Numbered from the stretch's first letter, positions 1 to 11,498 are shown. The stretch is 64,000 nucleotides of DNA from Variovorax sp. J22G73 (GCF_030317035.1 NZ_JASZYK010000001.1:1550001-1614000), one strand, 5' to 3'. The notes: generated from the letters alone by a model not told the origin. Numbers and translations are program-made.

Positions 1-2
1 AC

Positions 3-1667
3 TGCGTTGGCGCCGGAGACCTGCTGGTGGCCGGCACGCGGCTGACCATCGAGGCCTTTCAAGGCATGAAGGGACAGCGTTCTGCAGCGCAGGGTCGGGA
101 GGGCTTGAGAGCCCAGGTCGAAACCGAACTGGCGTTGCTCAACGACCGACTGGCCGCCGGGTTGCATTCGCGGCTGAACGAGGAATTCGACGTCGACCGC
201 CGCAAGCGATTGTTCGCCTTACCGCAAGAACTCGCCGGCCTGGCCGAGCCGCTGGTGCTCATGCTCGACGAAATTTTCCTGGCCTCGCGCTTCGACCGCA
301 CGCAGGTGCAGGACATGCTGCGAGGTGTTTATTTCACCAGCGGCTCGCAGGCCGAATCGGACCTGCCGGCCGTGCCGGGCACCGTGTTCCAGCGGCTTCA
401 ACGCGGCTTGGGTATTTCGTCGTCGCGAGCCGATGGCGCGACGCCTGCGCGCGGCGGGCAGAGCTACTTTCTCCAGGACGTGCTGACCAAGGTGATCATT
501 CCCGAGGCTCATCTCGTGAGGCCGAACCTGCGCTGGGAGTTCCGGTTTCGCCTGTTGCGCTTCACGGGGCACGCGCTTTGCATCGTGATTTTTCTGTGGT
601 TGGCCAGTGCGCTCGCGCTGAGCTTCGGCAACAACAAGCAATACCTGAGCACGGTGGGCCAACGCGTCGACTTGCTGTCCGGTCAGGTTCGCGCGCTGTT
701 CGCCAGCTTCAAGCCGATGGGCGTTCCCGATGTGCTCAACGGCGCCAGCGAGCTGCCGGGCTACCCAGGCCTCGACATCGCGCATCCGCCGGGTGGCTTT
801 CTGTACGGCCTGTACACGGTGCCGCCGGTGCTCGAGGCGACGCATGAAACCTACGCCCAGTTGCAGGACCACATGCTGATGCCCTCGATCCTGAAGCGCA
901 TGGAGGCGGTGTTGACGCAGAGCGTGAAAGACGGCGACGCCAAGACGGCTTATGAAGCGCTGCGGGTCTACAAGCTGTTGCACGACCGGGATCGGTACAT
1001 GAGTGGTGGCGCGCGAGACGTTCGCAACTGGGTGCTCAAGGACTGGGAGGCGGCCGACAGCGCCGCAGCATTCGGCGGGCGCGCGTCGATGGTCGGCCAT
1101 GTGACGGCCCTTTTCTCCGGCGAGCGTCCCGCACAGTCGGTGTCGCTGCCCAACGAAGCCTTGGTGGACGACCCGACGCGCAAGCAGCAGAACGATCTCT
1201 TGCTGGAAGATGTCCGCCGCCAGTACCTCACCGAGTACGCCCGCCATTGGGAGGCTTTCCTCGAGTCGGTGCGCACCGTGAGCGGTAGCGACACCACCGG
1301 TACCAGCCTGGGCTTCGATCTGAACGTGCTGCGGCAGTTTGCCGCGCCCGATTCGCCGTTGGCGCGGCTGGTGCGCGCGGCCGCCCGGGAGACCACACTG
1401 TCGCGGCCATTGGCTGTTCGGGCGCAGGAGGAGAAGGGCTTTCTCGACAAGGCCACGGACGAGCTCAACAAGCAGACCAGCGCCATCGGCGGGGGTCTTG
1501 GCATTCGTGCCGAAGAGCGGCTCGAAAAGCAGATCGTGGACAACCGCTTCGCCGCGCTTCGCGAAGTCGTCACAGGGCAAGCCGACATCGGCGCGAGCAG
1601 CGTCGGGCAGCCATGTGCGTATCGGTCCGCCGCGCGTCCGCTCCGGCGAAACGAAAACCTCCGATAG
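3..1667 (+). CDS. tssM: TssM (IcmF-family) type VI secretion membrane protein, 5'-partial and 3'-truncated
   Basis: The frame is open from the left edge, so the start codon and the N-terminal GTPase-like region lie outside the window. What remains matches the IcmF core: a cytoplasmic stretch with the FTSG motif (bases about 327-340), one hydrophobic helix (about bases 565-640) that corresponds to the last TssM membrane span, then a periplasmic part. TssM forms the inner-membrane complex of the type VI secretion system with TssL and TssJ. The periplasmic part is only about 340 residues, roughly half of what the family normally has after this helix. The last 20 or so residues are Arg/Pro-rich and unlike TssM. 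The C-terminal beta-rich domain that contacts TssJ is missing. A 3' deletion or frameshift is therefore likely. Family assignment is firm; function of this copy is doubtful. Confidence 0.85.
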   Translation, partial: CVGAGDLLVAGTRLTIEAFQGMKGQRSAAQGREGLRAQVETELALLNDRLAAGLHSRLNEEFDVDRRKRLFALPQELAGLAEPLVLMLDEIFLASRFDRTQVQDMLRGVYFTSGSQAESDLPAVPGTVFQRLQRGLGISSSRADGATPARGGQSYFLQDVLTKVIIPEAHLVRPNLRWEFRFRLLRFTGHALCIVIFLWLASALALSFGNNKQYLSTVGQRVDLLSGQVRALFASFKPMGVPDVLNGASELPGYPGLDIAHPPGGFLYGLYTVPPVLEATHETYAQLQDHMLMPSILKRMEAVLTQSVKDGDAKTAYEALRVYKLLHDRDRYMSGGARDVRNWVLKDWEAADSAAAFGGRASMVGHVTALFSGERPAQSVSLPNEALVDDPTRKQQNDLLLEDVRRQYLTEYARHWEAFLESVRTVSGSDTTGTSLGFDLNVLRQFAAPDSPLARLVRAAARETTLSRPLAVRAQEEKGFLDKATDELNKQTSAIGGGLGIRAEERLEKQIVDNRFAALREVVTGQADIGASSVGQPCAYRSAARPLRRNENLR

Positions 1668-1683
1668 CGAAGGCGCAGCGTGA
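1612..1683 (+). pseudogene. Remnant 3' end of the gene that preceded tssG (possibly tssF)
   Basis: The frame offset from tssM reads about 23 codons and stops with a TGA whose first two bases belong to the GTG start of tssG (a GTGA overlap at 1680-1683). Such overlaps are normal between successive type VI genes, and tssF usually precedes tssG. The short peptide has a Pro-Pro-Arg...Ser-Gly-Glu tail, which vaguely resembles TssF C-termini. This is inference: the sequence is too short for a firm match. Confidence 0.35.
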
Positions 1684-2798
1684 GTTCCGACGCCACGCAC
1701 GTTCTTTCACCGATGTTGGCTCGGTTGCGTCAGGCGCCGTGGCGGTTTGGCTTTTTTTCCTTGTTGCGGCGATTCGGCGCGTCGAACGCCCAACATCCTC
1801 CCATCGGGCTGGCGAGCCGCCCGCAGCAGGAGCCGTTCAGGCTGGGGCAGGCGGCTGCCTTGATCTTCGCGCCTCGCGAGATTGCCGAGGCCGTGCTGCC
1901 CGGCGAGGCAGACGACCGGCCCCCCGGCAGCGCCAGTCGGCGATCAGGAAACAACCCGCTGCTTCCGATGGTGCGCGTGTACGGCCTGGGCATGCTGGGA
2001 CCGAACGGTCCGCTGCCGCTTCACTACACGGAAATCGTGCGCGACCGCAGTGAGAACCACAGCGACACGACGCTGGCGGACTTTCTCGACCTGTTCCACC
2101 ACCGCTACCTCACGCACATGTACCGGGCATGGGCGCAAAGCCAGGCTGCGGCGGGGCTCGACCGGGCCGATGACGAGGTGTTCAGTTGCTATGTCGCGCG
2201 CCTGACGGGACACGATCCGCTGGAGATTCGCGACTCTGTGCTCCCAGCCCATGCCCGGCTCGCGGCGTCGACGCACCTGGTGCGGGAGGCGCGCAACCCG
2301 GACGGGCTCGCCGCCACGCTGGCCCGATTCTTCGCGGTGCCGGTGCAACTGCAGGAGTTCGTGCTGCACTGGATTCGCATCGACGACGACGACCGCAGCC
2401 ATCTGGGCCAAGCGCGTGCTTCGAGCGTCATGGGCGTGGGGGCGATCGCGGGGGAGGTGGTGGCCGACCGGCAGAACAAGTTCCGGCTGGTGCTCGGGCC
2501 GCTCGACCTGGGCCAGTACCTGCGCTTTACGCCCCAAGGTCGCGACCTGCCCGCGCTCGTCGAATGGGTGCGTGCCTTCGTCGGCTATGAGTTCGTCTGG
2601 GAGGTCGAGCTGCGCGTGCGAAACGACAGCACGCCGCCGGCGCGGCTCGAGGACGGCGAAAAGCTCGGGTGGTCGACCTGGCTGGGTGGTGCCGAAGGCA
2701 GCGCGCCGGCCGCCGATTGCAGTGTCGGCATGGTTTTCGAGCCCGAGCAATACGTACGGGCTTCCTTCTCCGGCGAGCAGCCGCATCCCGCAATCTGA
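1680..2798 (+). CDS. tssG: TssG, type VI secretion baseplate protein
   Basis: The 372-residue length and sequence fit TssG (VasB/ImpH family), a baseplate wedge component that works with TssE, TssF and TssK. The family signature near the N-terminus is present (PWRFGFFSLLRR), followed by the GLGMLGPNGPLP-type motif around residues 100-115 and the LDLFHHR motif. The GTG start overlaps the stop of the preceding frame (GTGA), implying translational coupling with a gene now largely deleted. The gene itself looks intact. TssF, its obligate partner, is not present in the window. TssA follows after 20 bp. Confidence 0.9.
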   Translation: MSSDATHVLSPMLARLRQAPWRFGFFSLLRRFGASNAQHPPIGLASRPQQEPFRLGQAAALIFAPREIAEAVLPGEADDRPPGSASRRSGNNPLLPMVRVYGLGMLGPNGPLPLHYTEIVRDRSENHSDTTLADFLDLFHHRYLTHMYRAWAQSQAAAGLDRADDEVFSCYVARLTGHDPLEIRDSVLPAHARLAASTHLVREARNPDGLAATLARFFAVPVQLQEFVLHWIRIDDDDRSHLGQARASSVMGVGAIAGEVVADRQNKFRLVLGPLDLGQYLRFTPQGRDLPALVEWVRAFVGYEFVWEVELRVRNDSTPPARLEDGEKLGWSTWLGGAEGSAPAADCSVGMVFEPEQYVRASFSGEQPHPAI

Positions 2799-2818
2799 TC
2801 CGGATTCTTTGCCTACCC

Positions 2819-3817
2819 ATGAGCGCTCCCGCCATCACTACTGCCGATTCCCGGTTCGATCTTTCTCCCTTCGATGCTGCGCAGCCGTGCGGCCCGAGCC
2901 TCGAATACGACGCCGAATACGCGGTTCTGCTCGCACGCATGGCGCCGCGCGCCGACGCGCAGTACGGTGAATTCGTCGGCTTGGCGGATGCGCCGAACTG
3001 GACCGACATCGAACGCGACTGCCGGCGCCTGCTGACGAGGACCCGGGACATCAACGTGCTCGTCTGGCTGTGCCGCGCCCGCACACGGCTCGCCCAGGCG
3101 ACGGGGCTTGCCCGGTGCCTTGCCGGGCTGGCGCAGGCGCTGCAAGCCTGGCCCGATGCGATCCACCCGCAGCTGGTTGTCGAGGGCGAGCGCGATCCCG
3201 CGGTACGGGCCAATGCGCTGGCCGCGCTGGCCGACCCCGAGGGACTGCTGGGTGATGTGCGCGAGATCGTGGTGGCGACGAATGCCGCCCGGCACCTGAC
3301 GGTGAGGGAAGTCGAGCGCGCCCACGCCGTGCCCCGGCCGGCTGGTGCTTCCAGCCCCGAATCGGTGGCACTGCAACTGGACGGATTGCATCGGTCGGCC
3401 GCGGGCAACGCCGAGCTGCCGCTGACAGCGCTTGCGGCAGCGTTGAAGTCGCTGCGAGAGATCGACGCGTGGTGCGTGCGTCATCTGGGCGACGACGCGC
3501 CTTGCCTCCAGACATTGCTGGCGGTGCTAAAGCTGTTTGAACAGTCCGAATTGCTGGAGGATGCCGAACCCCGGGAACGCTTTGAACCCGTCGAGCCGGC
3601 ACAGCGGGCTTCCAGTTCTTCCACGCGCTCGCGCGACGGCGTCCGCGACGACATCCGTGCAGCGCGCGAATGGTTCGAAACCCATGAGCCCAGCAGCCCT
3701 GTCGCGATCCTCCTCAGGCAGGCCGAGCGGATGGTCGGTCGGCGGTTTTCCGAGGTGGCGGACGCCATTCCGCTCGACCTGGTGCGCAAATGGGATGCGG
3801 GAGGGGAGCCGACGTGA
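2819..3817 (+). CDS. tssA: TssA, type VI secretion ImpA-family protein
   Basis: The 332-residue product has the ImpA N-terminal domain at about residues 10-130: the typical PCGPSLEYD opening, then a helical stretch in which the WTDIERDCRRLL and LAALADPEG-type motifs can be read. TssA proteins connect the baseplate and membrane complex and help organise sheath assembly. The ATG at 2819 was chosen over earlier in-frame starts because it opens directly before the conserved ImpA domain and lies 20 bp after tssG. The variable C-terminal part is short, placing it with the smaller TssA types. The stop overlaps the next gene (GTGA). Confidence 0.88.
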   Translation: MSAPAITTADSRFDLSPFDAAQPCGPSLEYDAEYAVLLARMAPRADAQYGEFVGLADAPNWTDIERDCRRLLTRTRDINVLVWLCRARTRLAQATGLARCLAGLAQALQAWPDAIHPQLVVEGERDPAVRANALAALADPEGLLGDVREIVVATNAARHLTVREVERAHAVPRPAGASSPESVALQLDGLHRSAAGNAELPLTALAAALKSLREIDAWCVRHLGDDAPCLQTLLAVLKLFEQSELLEDAEPRERFEPVEPAQRASSSSTRSRDGVRDDIRAAREWFETHEPSSPVAILLRQAERMVGRRFSEVADAIPLDLVRKWDAGGEPT

Positions 3818-4461
3818 TCGCGAGCCTCGCTTACGAATTGCCGATCATCTGCTTCGTCGTCGGCATGCTGGGCGTCGTGCTGGGTGCCTGGCTCTGCATG
3901 CGCGGCTACGAGGAGCGCTTCAAAGCGCAACGCAAAGCCTTCGAACTGGCCCGGCAAAAGGCCGAGCACGACTTGCAACGGGCTTTGTCGTATGTTCCCC
4001 AGTGGATGCAGCAAGCGGTTCGCGTGGAGTTCGAGTTGTTGGGCAGGCAGCAAACGGAGCGGTGGAAGGAACTGGCGCAGGAACAGCAGCATTGGCAGTC
4101 GGGGCAGGAAACGCTGCGTCGGCTCGAGTGGCAGGCCTTGCTGGCGGAGTGGCCCGGGCGGCGCAGCCCGGCACCAGGGCCCGCCGGGCCGGTGACCGCC
4201 GGCAGGACGGCGCTGCCGGCGGCCCCTGCACCCACGCTTGTTCGCTCGCCAAGGCCAAGCCCGACACTTCGGCATGAACCGGAAGCCGAGCCTGATCCGG
4301 AACCGCGACGAGAGCCGGAGCACGCGGTCGTCCCTCAACCGCCCGAACGGGAATTGACCGACGAAGAAATCGACGCCTTGCCGCCCGATCTCCCGGCGCC
4401 CGCACCGCCACGCACCAGGAAATTACCAGCCCCCAAGGGCGCTGTGCTGCGCAATATATAA
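3814..4461 (+). CDS. Single-span membrane protein with coiled coil and proline-rich tail, type VI cluster accessory
   Basis: The GTG at 3814 overlaps the tssA stop (GTGA) and has a strong purine-rich ribosome site (GGGAGGGGAG) just upstream, so it is preferred over the ATG at 3790. The 215-residue product starts with one clear transmembrane helix (residues about 6-28, Leu/Val/Gly-rich). A charged alpha-helical, probably coiled-coil segment follows to about residue 110. The C-terminal half is rich in Pro, Ala and Glu with no recognisable domain. I do not recognise the family. Its position as the last gene of the type VI operon, immediately before a terminator, suggests an accessory role at the membrane complex. 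Confidence 0.7.
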   Translation: MIASLAYELPIICFVVGMLGVVLGAWLCMRGYEERFKAQRKAFELARQKAEHDLQRALSYVPQWMQQAVRVEFELLGRQQTERWKELAQEQQHWQSGQETLRRLEWQALLAEWPGRRSPAPGPAGPVTAGRTALPAAPAPTLVRSPRPSPTLRHEPEAEPDPEPRREPEHAVVPQPPERELTDEEIDALPPDLPAPAPPRTRKLPAPKGAVLRNI

Positions 4462-4464
4462 ACG

Positions 4465-4487
4465 ACCGGCTGCCAGCCGGTTTTTTT
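4465..4487 (+). terminator. Rho-independent terminator of the type VI operon
   Basis: An ACCGGCTG/CAGCCGGT stem with almost no loop is followed by seven T residues, four bases after the stop of the preceding gene. It is a textbook intrinsic terminator and separates the secretion genes from clpS. Confidence 0.92.
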
Positions 4488-4597
4488 ATATGCAATTCCG
4501 TTGTCGCACGCGCCGCAAGGCTCTTGATTTGTCGAATACGCGCCACCAAGTCTTTCTGCGCCGGCACGGTGCTTGCACGCTCTATAGAATCTTTTTC

Positions 4598-4957
4598 ATG
4601 GCAACGAGAATTCCCAAGACTCCCAACACCCCACCGGCCCAGAAACCGGCCGGGGACGACGGAGATTCGGTCGTCCTGGAGCGCCGGCCGCAGAAAACTG
4701 CGCCGCCCCAGATGTACCAGGTGGTCATGCTGAACGACGACTACACCCCCATGGAGTTCGTGATCGTCGTTTTGCAGGAATATTTCAGCAAGGACCGCGA
4801 AACCGCGACCCAGATCATGCTCAAGATCCACCTCGATGGCCGCGGCGTCTGTGGGGTTTATTCCCGCGACATGGCGGCCACCAAGGTCAACCAGGTGATG
4901 GAAGCGGCCCAGCAAGCCGGGCATCCGCTGCAATGCGTCAGCGAACCGGTTGCATGA
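4598..4957 (+). CDS. clpS: ClpS, ATP-dependent Clp protease adaptor
   Basis: The 119-residue product carries the ClpS core: [15 protein letters not shown], then the helix with the [16 protein letters not shown] motif. ClpS binds N-degron substrates and delivers them to ClpAP. The ATG at 4598 was chosen because upstream in-frame sequence is Arg/Cys-rich and lies partly over the preceding terminator. A TAGAAT-like -10 lies at 4585-4590 without a clear -35. clpA follows 67 bp downstream, the usual arrangement in proteobacteria. Confidence 0.95.
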   Translation: MATRIPKTPNTPPAQKPAGDDGDSVVLERRPQKTAPPQMYQVVMLNDDYTPMEFVIVVLQEYFSKDRETATQIMLKIHLDGRGVCGVYSRDMAATKVNQVMEAAQQAGHPLQCVSEPVA

Positions 4958-5024
4958 ACCAGTTGAATTGCGCAAGCTCCAACCCATCTGAGAACTTATT
5001 TACAGCAAGGCAAAAGGAAATCAC

Positions 5025-7346
<2,322 letters not shown>

Positions 7347-7402
7347 AAGAGGCGGGCGGCGCGCGGCTGATGAGGCCGCCGCCCCCCTCGAAGGCGCCAT
7401 CA

Positions 7403-7434
7403 AAGGCCGGTAGCATCGCGCTGCCGGCCTTTTT
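7403..7434 (+). terminator. Rho-independent terminator after clpA
   Basis: An 11-bp stem (7403-7413 with 7421-7431, one G-T pair) and a 7-base loop are followed by a T run. It lies 56 bp after the clpA stop. The remaining ~110 bp before the next gene is pyrimidine-rich and shows no recognisable site. Confidence 0.88.
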
Positions 7435-7546
7435 CTTTGGGCCGCACTCCTGTTCCTTCCCGCTTCTGCCTGCTCCTGCCTGCGCCTGATTTCGCTTCCG
7501 TCTCCTTCGCCACGCCAGCCTCAACCGCCTCACCGCTTCCTCCGCC

Positions 7547-8992
7547 TTGATCCTCCCCGTCCTCAGCCCCGAATGGAAGACCGGCCTCTCCCTGGCCTGG
7601 AGCGGCTACATCGCCGTGCTGTCGATCTGGATCGTGATGCAAAAGCGCGCGCCCGTGTCCACCATGAGCTGGATCCTGTCGCTGGCGCTGCTGCCGTTCG
7701 CGGGCTTCGTCATCTATTACTTTCTCGGGCCGCAGCGCCTGCGCAAGCAGCGCATCAAGCGGCTGCGCAGCCGCGCGAGCGCCTTCGCACAGGCCGATGT
7801 CGCACGCCTGCGCGACGTGGCGCAGAACGCGCCGCCGGCGCTGCAGCAGATGGCCAGGCTGGGCACCGCGACCTGCGGGCTGCCGGTGTCGAGCGCGGTC
7901 GACGTCGAACTGCTCTCGGGCGGGGCGCGCACCTTCGACGCCATCTTCGAGGCCGTGCGCGCCGCGCAGGACCACATCCACCTCGAGTACTACATCTTCG
8001 AGCCCGACAAGATCGGCACCGCGTTGCGCGACCTGCTGGTCGAGCGCGCGCGGCAAGGCGTCACGGTGCGCCTGCTGATCGACGCGCTGGGCTCCAAGCG
8101 CATCGGCCGCAAGTTCATGGCGCCGCTGCACGAGGCGGGCGTGAAGGTGGCGCTGTTCCACGACACCAAGATCGGCCGCCGCCTGCGCCCGGTGACCAAC
8201 TACCGAACCCACCGCAAGATCGTGGTGTGCGACGGCCGGGTGGGCTTCACGGGCGGCGTGAACATCACCGACGAGGAAGACAAGCGCACCAACCCCGACG
8301 CATACCACGACGTGCACCTGCGCATCGAAGGCAGCGCGGTGCGCTGGCTGCAGACCACCTTTCTCGAAGACTGGACCTACGCCACCGGCGAAGACCCGCG
8401 CGGCATGGACGACACCCTGGGCGCCATGCTGCCGCAGCTGGAAGCGGGCGACATCCCGGTGCAGATCGTGACGAGCGGCCCCGACAACGCGCTCGAGGCC
8501 ATCCACCGCATGCACGTGGAGGCCATTCATTCGGCCACCACGCGGGCCTGGCTCACCACGCCGTACTTCGTGCCCGGCGAGCCCGCGCTCATGGCGCTCA
8601 CCAGCGCCGCTTTGCGCGGTGTCGACGTGCGGCTGCTGGTGCCGCGGCGCAGCGACTCGGCCATCGTCAGCGCCGCCGCGCGCTCGTACTACGACGAGCT
8701 CATCGCCGCCGGCGTGAAAGTCTGGGAGTACAAGGCGCGCATGCTGCATTCCAAGACCTTGGTGGTCGACGACCATTGCGCGATGATCGGCACCGCCAAT
8801 TTCGACAACCGCAGCTTCCGCCTCAACTTCGAGGTGTGCGCGGTGGTCTATGGTCCCGAGCTGGCCCGGCCGCTGGCGGCGCAGTTCGAGACCGACCTGC
8901 ACAGTGCCGGCGCGGTGCGCGCCCACCGGCCCCAAAGTTTCTGGCGTCGCCTTGGCGATGCGATTGCGCGTTTGTCTTCACCCTTGCTCTGA
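7547..8992 (+). CDS. cls: Cardiolipin synthase, phospholipase D family
   Basis: The 481-residue product has two N-terminal transmembrane helices (about residues 10-30 and 40-60, ending in YYFLGPQRLRKQR). Two phospholipase D HxKxxxxD motifs follow: THRKIVVCD with GGVN, and LHSKTLVVDD with GTANFDNRS. This is the layout of ClsA-type enzymes, which condense phosphatidylglycerol into cardiolipin at the inner membrane. The start is a TTG with no obvious ribosome site, so the exact N-terminus is uncertain, though the first membrane helix leaves little room to move it. The stop directly abuts the ATG of exonuclease I, so the two are probably cotranscribed. Confidence 0.9.
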   Translation: MILPVLSPEWKTGLSLAWSGYIAVLSIWIVMQKRAPVSTMSWILSLALLPFAGFVIYYFLGPQRLRKQRIKRLRSRASAFAQADVARLRDVAQNAPPALQQMARLGTATCGLPVSSAVDVELLSGGARTFDAIFEAVRAAQDHIHLEYYIFEPDKIGTALRDLLVERARQGVTVRLLIDALGSKRIGRKFMAPLHEAGVKVALFHDTKIGRRLRPVTNYRTHRKIVVCDGRVGFTGGVNITDEEDKRTNPDAYHDVHLRIEGSAVRWLQTTFLEDWTYATGEDPRGMDDTLGAMLPQLEAGDIPVQIVTSGPDNALEAIHRMHVEAIHSATTRAWLTTPYFVPGEPALMALTSAALRGVDVRLLVPRRSDSAIVSAAARSYYDELIAAGVKVWEYKARMLHSKTLVVDDHCAMIGTANFDNRSFRLNFEVCAVVYGPELARPLAAQFETDLHSAGAVRAHRPQSFWRRLGDAIARLSSPLL

Positions 8993-10432
8993 ATGAACCA
9001 CACCTTTCTCTGGCACGACTACGAAACCTTCGGCGCCGTGCCGCGCCGCGACCGGCCTTCGCAGTTCGCCGCCATCCGCACCGACGCCGACCTGAACGAA
9101 GTCGGCGAGCCGCTGATGGTCTATTGCAAGCCCGCGCCCGACTACCTGCCCAGCCCCGAGGCCTGCCTCATCACCGGCATCACGCCGCAGGTGTGCCTGG
9201 AGCGCGGCATTCCCGAGCACGAGTTCGCCGGGCACATCGAAAAGGCTTTCTCGCAGCCCGGCACCATCGGCGTGGGCTACAACGCCATCCGCTTCGACGA
9301 CGAGGTCACGCGCTTTTTGTTCTGGCGCAACCTGATCGATCCGTATGCGCGTGAATGGCAGAACGACTGCGGCCGCTGGGACCTGCTCGACGTGGTGCGG
9401 CTCACCTACGCGCTGCGCCCCGACGGCATCGAGTGGCCGAAGAAGGAAGACGGCAAGCCCAGCTTCAAGCTCGAAGACCTGGCGCGCGCCAACGGGCTGC
9501 TGCACGAGTCGGCGCACGACGCGCTGTCGGACGTGCGCGCCACCATCGCGCTGGCCCGGCTCATTCGCGACAAGCAACCCAAGCTGTTCGACTTTGCCTT
9601 CGGCCTGCACAAGAAAGACCGCGTGGCCAGCGAGCTCGGTCTGCCCGCGATGCGCGAGACCGCCAAGCCCTTCCTGCACGTGTCGGGCATGTTCCCGGTC
9701 GAGCGCGGCTGCATCGCCGTGATGTGGCCGCTGGCCAGCCACCCGACCAACAAGAACGAGCTGCTCGCCTGGGACCTGGCGCACGACCCCAGCGAACTGC
9801 GCGACCTCGACGCCGACACGCTGCGCCTGCGCCTGTTCACCCGCACCGCCGACCTGCCCGAAGGCGTGACCCGGCTGCCGGTGAAGGGCGTTCACCTGAA
9901 CAAGTCGCCCATGGTGGTCGGCAACCTGCGCACCCTGGCGCCGGCCATGGCCGAGCGCTGGAACATCGACCTGGACGCCGCCCTGCGCAACGCCGCCATC
10001 GCGCGCGACCTGCCCGACATGAGCGCCATCTGGTCGCAGGTGTACGCCCGCCCCAAAGAGGCCGCGCCCGATGTGGACGAAGACCTGTACGGCGGCTTCG
10101 TCGGCAACGGCGACCGTCGCCGCCTGAACCAGCTGCGCACGCTGTCGCCCGAAGAACTGGCCAAGGACCGCACCGGCTTCGACGACGGCCGGCTCGACGA
10201 AATTCTGTTCCGCTACCGCGCGCGCAACTGGCCCGAGCTGCTGAACGAAGACGAGACCGAGCGCTGGGAAGCGCTGCGCGTGGCGCGGCTCTTCAAGGGC
10301 GAGGGCGGGGCGCGCACCATCGAGATGCTGTTCAGCGAGGTCGATGCGCTGTCCGAGACGGCCGACGAGCGCGGCGAGGAAATTCTCGGCGCGCTCTACG
10401 AGTACGCCGAGGCCATCGCGCCCGAGGCCTGA
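8993..10432 (+). CDS. sbcB: Exodeoxyribonuclease I
   Basis: The 479-residue protein matches the DEDD-family ExoI. It has the Exo I motif FLWHDYETFG at the N-terminus, GYNAIRFDDEVTR, and the Exo III-like HDALSDVRATI. The SH3-like and C-terminal ExoI domains follow. The enzyme degrades single-stranded DNA 3' to 5' in recombination and mismatch repair. The ATG begins immediately after the preceding stop. Length and motifs are complete. It is convergent with the Bug-family gene downstream. Confidence 0.96.
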   Translation: MNHTFLWHDYETFGAVPRRDRPSQFAAIRTDADLNEVGEPLMVYCKPAPDYLPSPEACLITGITPQVCLERGIPEHEFAGHIEKAFSQPGTIGVGYNAIRFDDEVTRFLFWRNLIDPYAREWQNDCGRWDLLDVVRLTYALRPDGIEWPKKEDGKPSFKLEDLARANGLLHESAHDALSDVRATIALARLIRDKQPKLFDFAFGLHKKDRVASELGLPAMRETAKPFLHVSGMFPVERGCIAVMWPLASHPTNKNELLAWDLAHDPSELRDLDADTLRLRLFTRTADLPEGVTRLPVKGVHLNKSPMVVGNLRTLAPAMAERWNIDLDAALRNAAIARDLPDMSAIWSQVYARPKEAAPDVDEDLYGGFVGNGDRRRLNQLRTLSPEELAKDRTGFDDGRLDEILFRYRARNWPELLNEDETERWEALRVARLFKGEGGARTIEMLFSEVDALSETADERGEEILGALYEYAEAIAPEA

Positions 10433-10450
10433 TTCGGCCGTCTGCTGATG

Positions 10451-10471
10451 CTGCTGCTGCTGCTGCTGCTG
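10451..10471. repeat. CTG trinucleotide run between convergent genes
   Basis: Seven uninterrupted CTG units lie in the 70-bp gap between sbcB and the Bug gene, flanked by further imperfect CTG/CCG units to about 10500. No coding role is evident. Confidence 0.8.
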
Positions 10472-10502
10472 TTGCCGCTGCTGCCGGACGCTGCCGCCAG
10501 CC

Positions 10503-11498
10503 TCAGAGCTTGATGCCCGCGCCCTTCACCGTCGGCCCGAGCACATCGACCTGGTCCTTCACGAAGCGGTTGAACATGACCACCGTTTCGGGTTGGGCCA
10601 CGATGCCCAGCTCGGTCAGCTTCTTCTGGATCTCGGGCATCACCAGCACCTCGTTGCACGCAGCGTTGAGCTGCGCCACCACGTCGGGTGGCAATTTGGC
10701 CGGGCCGGAGAGGCCGAAGAAGTTCTCCAGCACCAGCTTCGGCTGATGCAGCTCCACCATGCTCGGCACGTCGGGCATCAGCGGTGAGCGCGCGGCGCCC
10801 GTCACCGCCAGCGGCACCAGCTGCCCGCTCTTGAAAAAGGGCACGTAGGCGGTGATCACGTCGATGCCGACCGGAATGGTGTTGGCGATCAGGTCGGTGG
10901 TCATGGGGGCGCCGCCGCGATAGGGCACGTGCACCATGTTGAGCCCGGTGGTCTTCTTCAGCAGCTCGCCATGGATGTGGCCCACCGAGCCCGGCCCGCC
11001 GGAGCCGAAGTCGATGCGGCCTTCCTTGCGCCCCATGGCCTCGAATTCGGCATACGTCTTCAGGCCCGAGGCCTTGCTCGCCATGAGCACCAGCGGCGCG
11101 GCGCCCAGGTAGGCGACATGGCTGAAGCCCGCCACCGGGTCGTAGGGCTGCTTGTCGAGCGTGAAGGGGCCCAGGGCGATCGGGGTGGTGTTCGACAGCA
11201 TCAGCGTGTAGCCGTCGGGCGCCGACGCGGCCACCTGCGCGCCGCCGATGGTGCCGCCCGCGCCGGGCCTGTTGTCGACGACCACGGGCTGGCCCAGCTT
11301 TTTCGCCAGCTGCTCGGCCATCACGCGCGCCAGCACATCGCTGGAGCCGCCGGGCGGGAAGGTCACGACGATCTTGATCGCGTGGTCGGGCCATTGCGCA
11401 GGGGCTGCGAACGCAGGAAGGGCGGCCGCGGCGGCGCCGGCGGCCAGCAGTTGCAACGCGGCGCGGCGCGTGGGCCGCTGATCGGGAAGGTGGTGCAT
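10503..11498 (-). CDS. Bug/TctC-family periplasmic solute-binding protein
   Basis: The 331-residue protein starts with a twin-arginine-like signal (RRAALQLLAAGAAAAAL, cut near AFA) and continues with the Bug-family pattern: IKIVVTFPPGGSSDVLAR, VVVDNRPGAGGTIG, VPYRGGAPMTTDLIA and DVPSMVEL. Bug proteins bind carboxylates and related small acids in the periplasm and are abundant in Burkholderiales, often as orphans. No TctAB permease genes are beside it, so the ligand cannot be told from context. The gene is divergent from the sirtuin gene, with 69 bp between the starts. Confidence 0.92.
   Translation of the reverse strand: MHHLPDQRPTRRAALQLLAAGAAAAALPAFAAPAQWPDHAIKIVVTFPPGGSSDVLARVMAEQLAKKLGQPVVVDNRPGAGGTIGGAQVAASAPDGYTLMLSNTTPIALGPFTLDKQPYDPVAGFSHVAYLGAAPLVLMASKASGLKTYAEFEAMGRKEGRIDFGSGGPGSVGHIHGELLKKTTGLNMVHVPYRGGAPMTTDLIANTIPVGIDVITAYVPFFKSGQLVPLAVTGAARSPLMPDVPSMVELHQPKLVLENFFGLSGPAKLPPDVVAQLNAACNEVLVMPEIQKKLTELGIVAQPETVVMFNRFVKDQVDVLGPTVKGAGIKL

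Noticed and set aside
4573..4590. TTGCAC plus TATAGAAT as the clpS promoter
   Set aside because: The two boxes are only a few bases apart, far less than the 16-18 bp needed; the -10 may be real but lacks a -35.
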